A stretch of DNA of 64,000 nt from Aurantibrevibacter sp041749595 (GTDB lineage: Bacteria > Bacteroidota > Bacteroidia > Flavobacteriales > Flavobacteriaceae), in contig JBGTBA010000064.1 in NCBI GenBank assembly GCA_041749595.1, positions 1 through 64,000 of the forward strand, given 5' to 3'. The notes beneath the pieces are model-generated. The model saw only the letters and a program-made list of their open reading frames with translations, ran no database searches and was not told the origin of the DNA. Position numbers and translations under genes: made by a program. Position 1 is the stretch's first letter, and each line of letters opens with the position of its first letter. This document shows, in pieces, positions 62,986 through 64,000 of the stretch.

Positions 62986-64000
62986 ATGTATACCTTACTT
63001 ATTCGTCCCCTTCTTTTTTTGTTTGATCCAGAGGTAGTTCATAAAATATCCTTTGGTACCATCCGCTTTTTCTCGAAGCTTGGTTTTTTACGCTTATTCA
63101 GATCGTGCTATGTGATAGAAGACCAGCGATTGGAACGGGAACTTTTTGGCCTAAAATTTAAGAATCCCGTGGGTCTTGCGGCCGGTTTCGATAAAAATGC
63201 CATCTTGTACAACGAACTGGCCGATTTTGGTTTTGGATTCATAGAAATAGGTACATTGACCCCTAAACCTCAGGAAGGGAATCCGAAAAAAAGGTTATTC
63301 CGATTAAAGGCCGATAGGGCCATTATTAACCGAATGGGATTTAATAACAAGGGAGTTTTTGATGCGGTGGAGCGACTGAAGAATAAGCACAAGGTTCTTA
63401 TTGGCGGTAATATTGGCAAAAATAAGATCACGGCCAACGAAGATGCCGTTAAGGATTACCTGATTTGTTTTGATGCTTTGTTTGCCCATGTGGATTATTT
63501 TGTGGTTAATGTTAGTTCTCCAAATACTCCGGGCTTACGCGAACTTCAGGAAAAGGAACCGCTTACGGCCTTGTTAAAGGAACTAAAAAAGGAGAATACC
63601 AAATGTGCAAAAAAGGCAAATAAGGCTGAAAAGCCTATTTTATTGAAGATTGCACCGGACCTGACTGATGACCAGCTTTTGGACATCATTCAAATTATGG
63701 CAAGAACGCAGATTGATGGGGTAATCGCCACAAATACCACCCTGAGTAGAAAAGGGTTAAAGTCGTCTTATCTGTTGGTGGAGGAAGCGGGGGGATTGAG
63801 CGGGAAACCTTTAACCCAACGAAGTACCGAAGTTATCCGATTTTTAGCCGAAAAAAGCAATAAAGCGTTTCCCATTATTGGGGTTGGTGGCATACATTCT
63901 CCGGAAGATGCGCTTGAAAAGTTGGAAGCAGGTGCCGATCTTGTTCAGCTTTGGACAGGATTTGTGTACGAAGGACCAGCCTTGGTAAAAAAGATTAATA
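62986..64000 (+). CDS. pyrD: Dihydroorotate dehydrogenase (quinone), class 2; 3' end outside window
   Basis: The frame opens with MYTLLIRPLLFLFDPE, an amphipathic membrane-contact helix typical of class 2, and stays open to the last base, giving 338 codons. FMN-site blocks are clear: GLAAGFDKNA, GFIEIGTLTPKPQEGNPKKRLFRL, INRMGFNN, NVSSPNTPGLRELQ with the catalytic serine, and IGVGGIHSPEDALEKLEAGADLVQLWTGFVYEGP. It oxidises dihydroorotate to orotate and passes electrons to menaquinone. Only a few C-terminal residues are missing. Confidence 0.95.
   Translation, partial: MYTLLIRPLLFLFDPEVVHKISFGTIRFFSKLGFLRLFRSCYVIEDQRLERELFGLKFKNPVGLAAGFDKNAILYNELADFGFGFIEIGTLTPKPQEGNPKKRLFRLKADRAIINRMGFNNKGVFDAVERLKNKHKVLIGGNIGKNKITANEDAVKDYLICFDALFAHVDYFVVNVSSPNTPGLRELQEKEPLTALLKELKKENTKCAKKANKAEKPILLKIAPDLTDDQLLDIIQIMARTQIDGVIATNTTLSRKGLKSSYLLVEEAGGLSGKPLTQRSTEVIRFLAEKSNKAFPIIGVGGIHSPEDALEKLEAGADLVQLWTGFVYEGPALVKKIN

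Noticed and set aside
1..64000. CRISPR arrays, tRNA and rRNA genes
   Set aside because: No regularly spaced repeats and no cloverleaf or rRNA-like sequence were noticed in the gaps by eye; a covariance-model scan would be decisive.

Overview
The window reads as chromosome of a marine flavobacterium (Bacteroidota, Flavobacteriaceae; Maribacter/Zobellia-like by gene content, which is inference). The signs are single-chain L-serine dehydratase, DUF2853, DUF3817, DUF4174, DUF6090 and UMF1-type proteins, TonB receptors with an N-terminal carboxypeptidase-regulatory-like domain, many lipoproteins with acidic residues after the lipobox cysteine, -7 boxes of the TAnnTTTG type, and full menaquinone dependence. 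No rRNA, tRNA or CRISPR array was seen.

Layout. 1-2.6 kb: the 3' part of a periplasmic molybdenum sulfite-dehydrogenase-like enzyme, its one-heme cytochrome c partner and a membrane fatty acid hydroxylase, closed by a perfect hairpin. 2.6-6.0 kb (minus): a small CxxC protein, a TonB receptor of ZnuD-like aspect and a lipoprotein, probably a metal-uptake operon. 6.2-11.7 kb: sdaA, dnaK, a secreted hypothetical protein and an acetyltransferase. 11.7-25.3 kb: a long plus-strand menaquinone region (hotdog thioesterase, menF, menD, menA, menC, menE) interleaved with DUF2853, a CvfB-like protein, a SPOR-like membrane protein, a LytTR regulator with a TPR histidine kinase, UPF0173 and a CPBP protease; menB is absent. 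25.3-32.7 kb: M24 peptidase, a decayed transposase fragment, aldehyde dehydrogenase plus DUF779, a HAD hydrolase, an MscS channel and a DMT exporter. 32.8-35.3 kb: divergent 2OG dioxygenase and AraC regulator, followed by a DUF1080 lipoprotein.

35.3-40.1 kb is the main accessory region. An AT-rich insert carries one very large DUF4011/COG1112-type SF1 helicase with a C-terminal Vsr/MTES_1575-like nuclease, a domain set typical of anti-phage proteins. It is broken by one in-frame TAA and one single-base deletion and is flanked by hairpins and by related GCCAACGC-type repeats. A second single-gene insert (AraC-GyrI, 49.3-50.5 kb) is bounded by a 9-bp inverted repeat and followed by a 170-bp nested stem structure. 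Both look like mobile single-gene cassettes dropped between housekeeping genes.

40.1-64 kb: two tandem DEAD-box helicases with variant motif II (DEFD, DEVD), a second DUF1080 lipoprotein, a J-domain/KTSC fusion, an RluE-type pseudouridine synthase, surface lipoproteins, a secreted sugar isomerase-like protein, a dienelactone hydrolase, a soluble sugar dehydrogenase, lpd, a lipoprotein MsrB, a collagen-like lipoprotein, a GH31 alpha-glucosidase, an M48 protease, a UMF1 transporter, a frameshifted DUF6090 gene, pepT and the start of pyrD. PyrD of this class passes electrons to quinone, so it is one likely user of the menaquinone made by the men genes.
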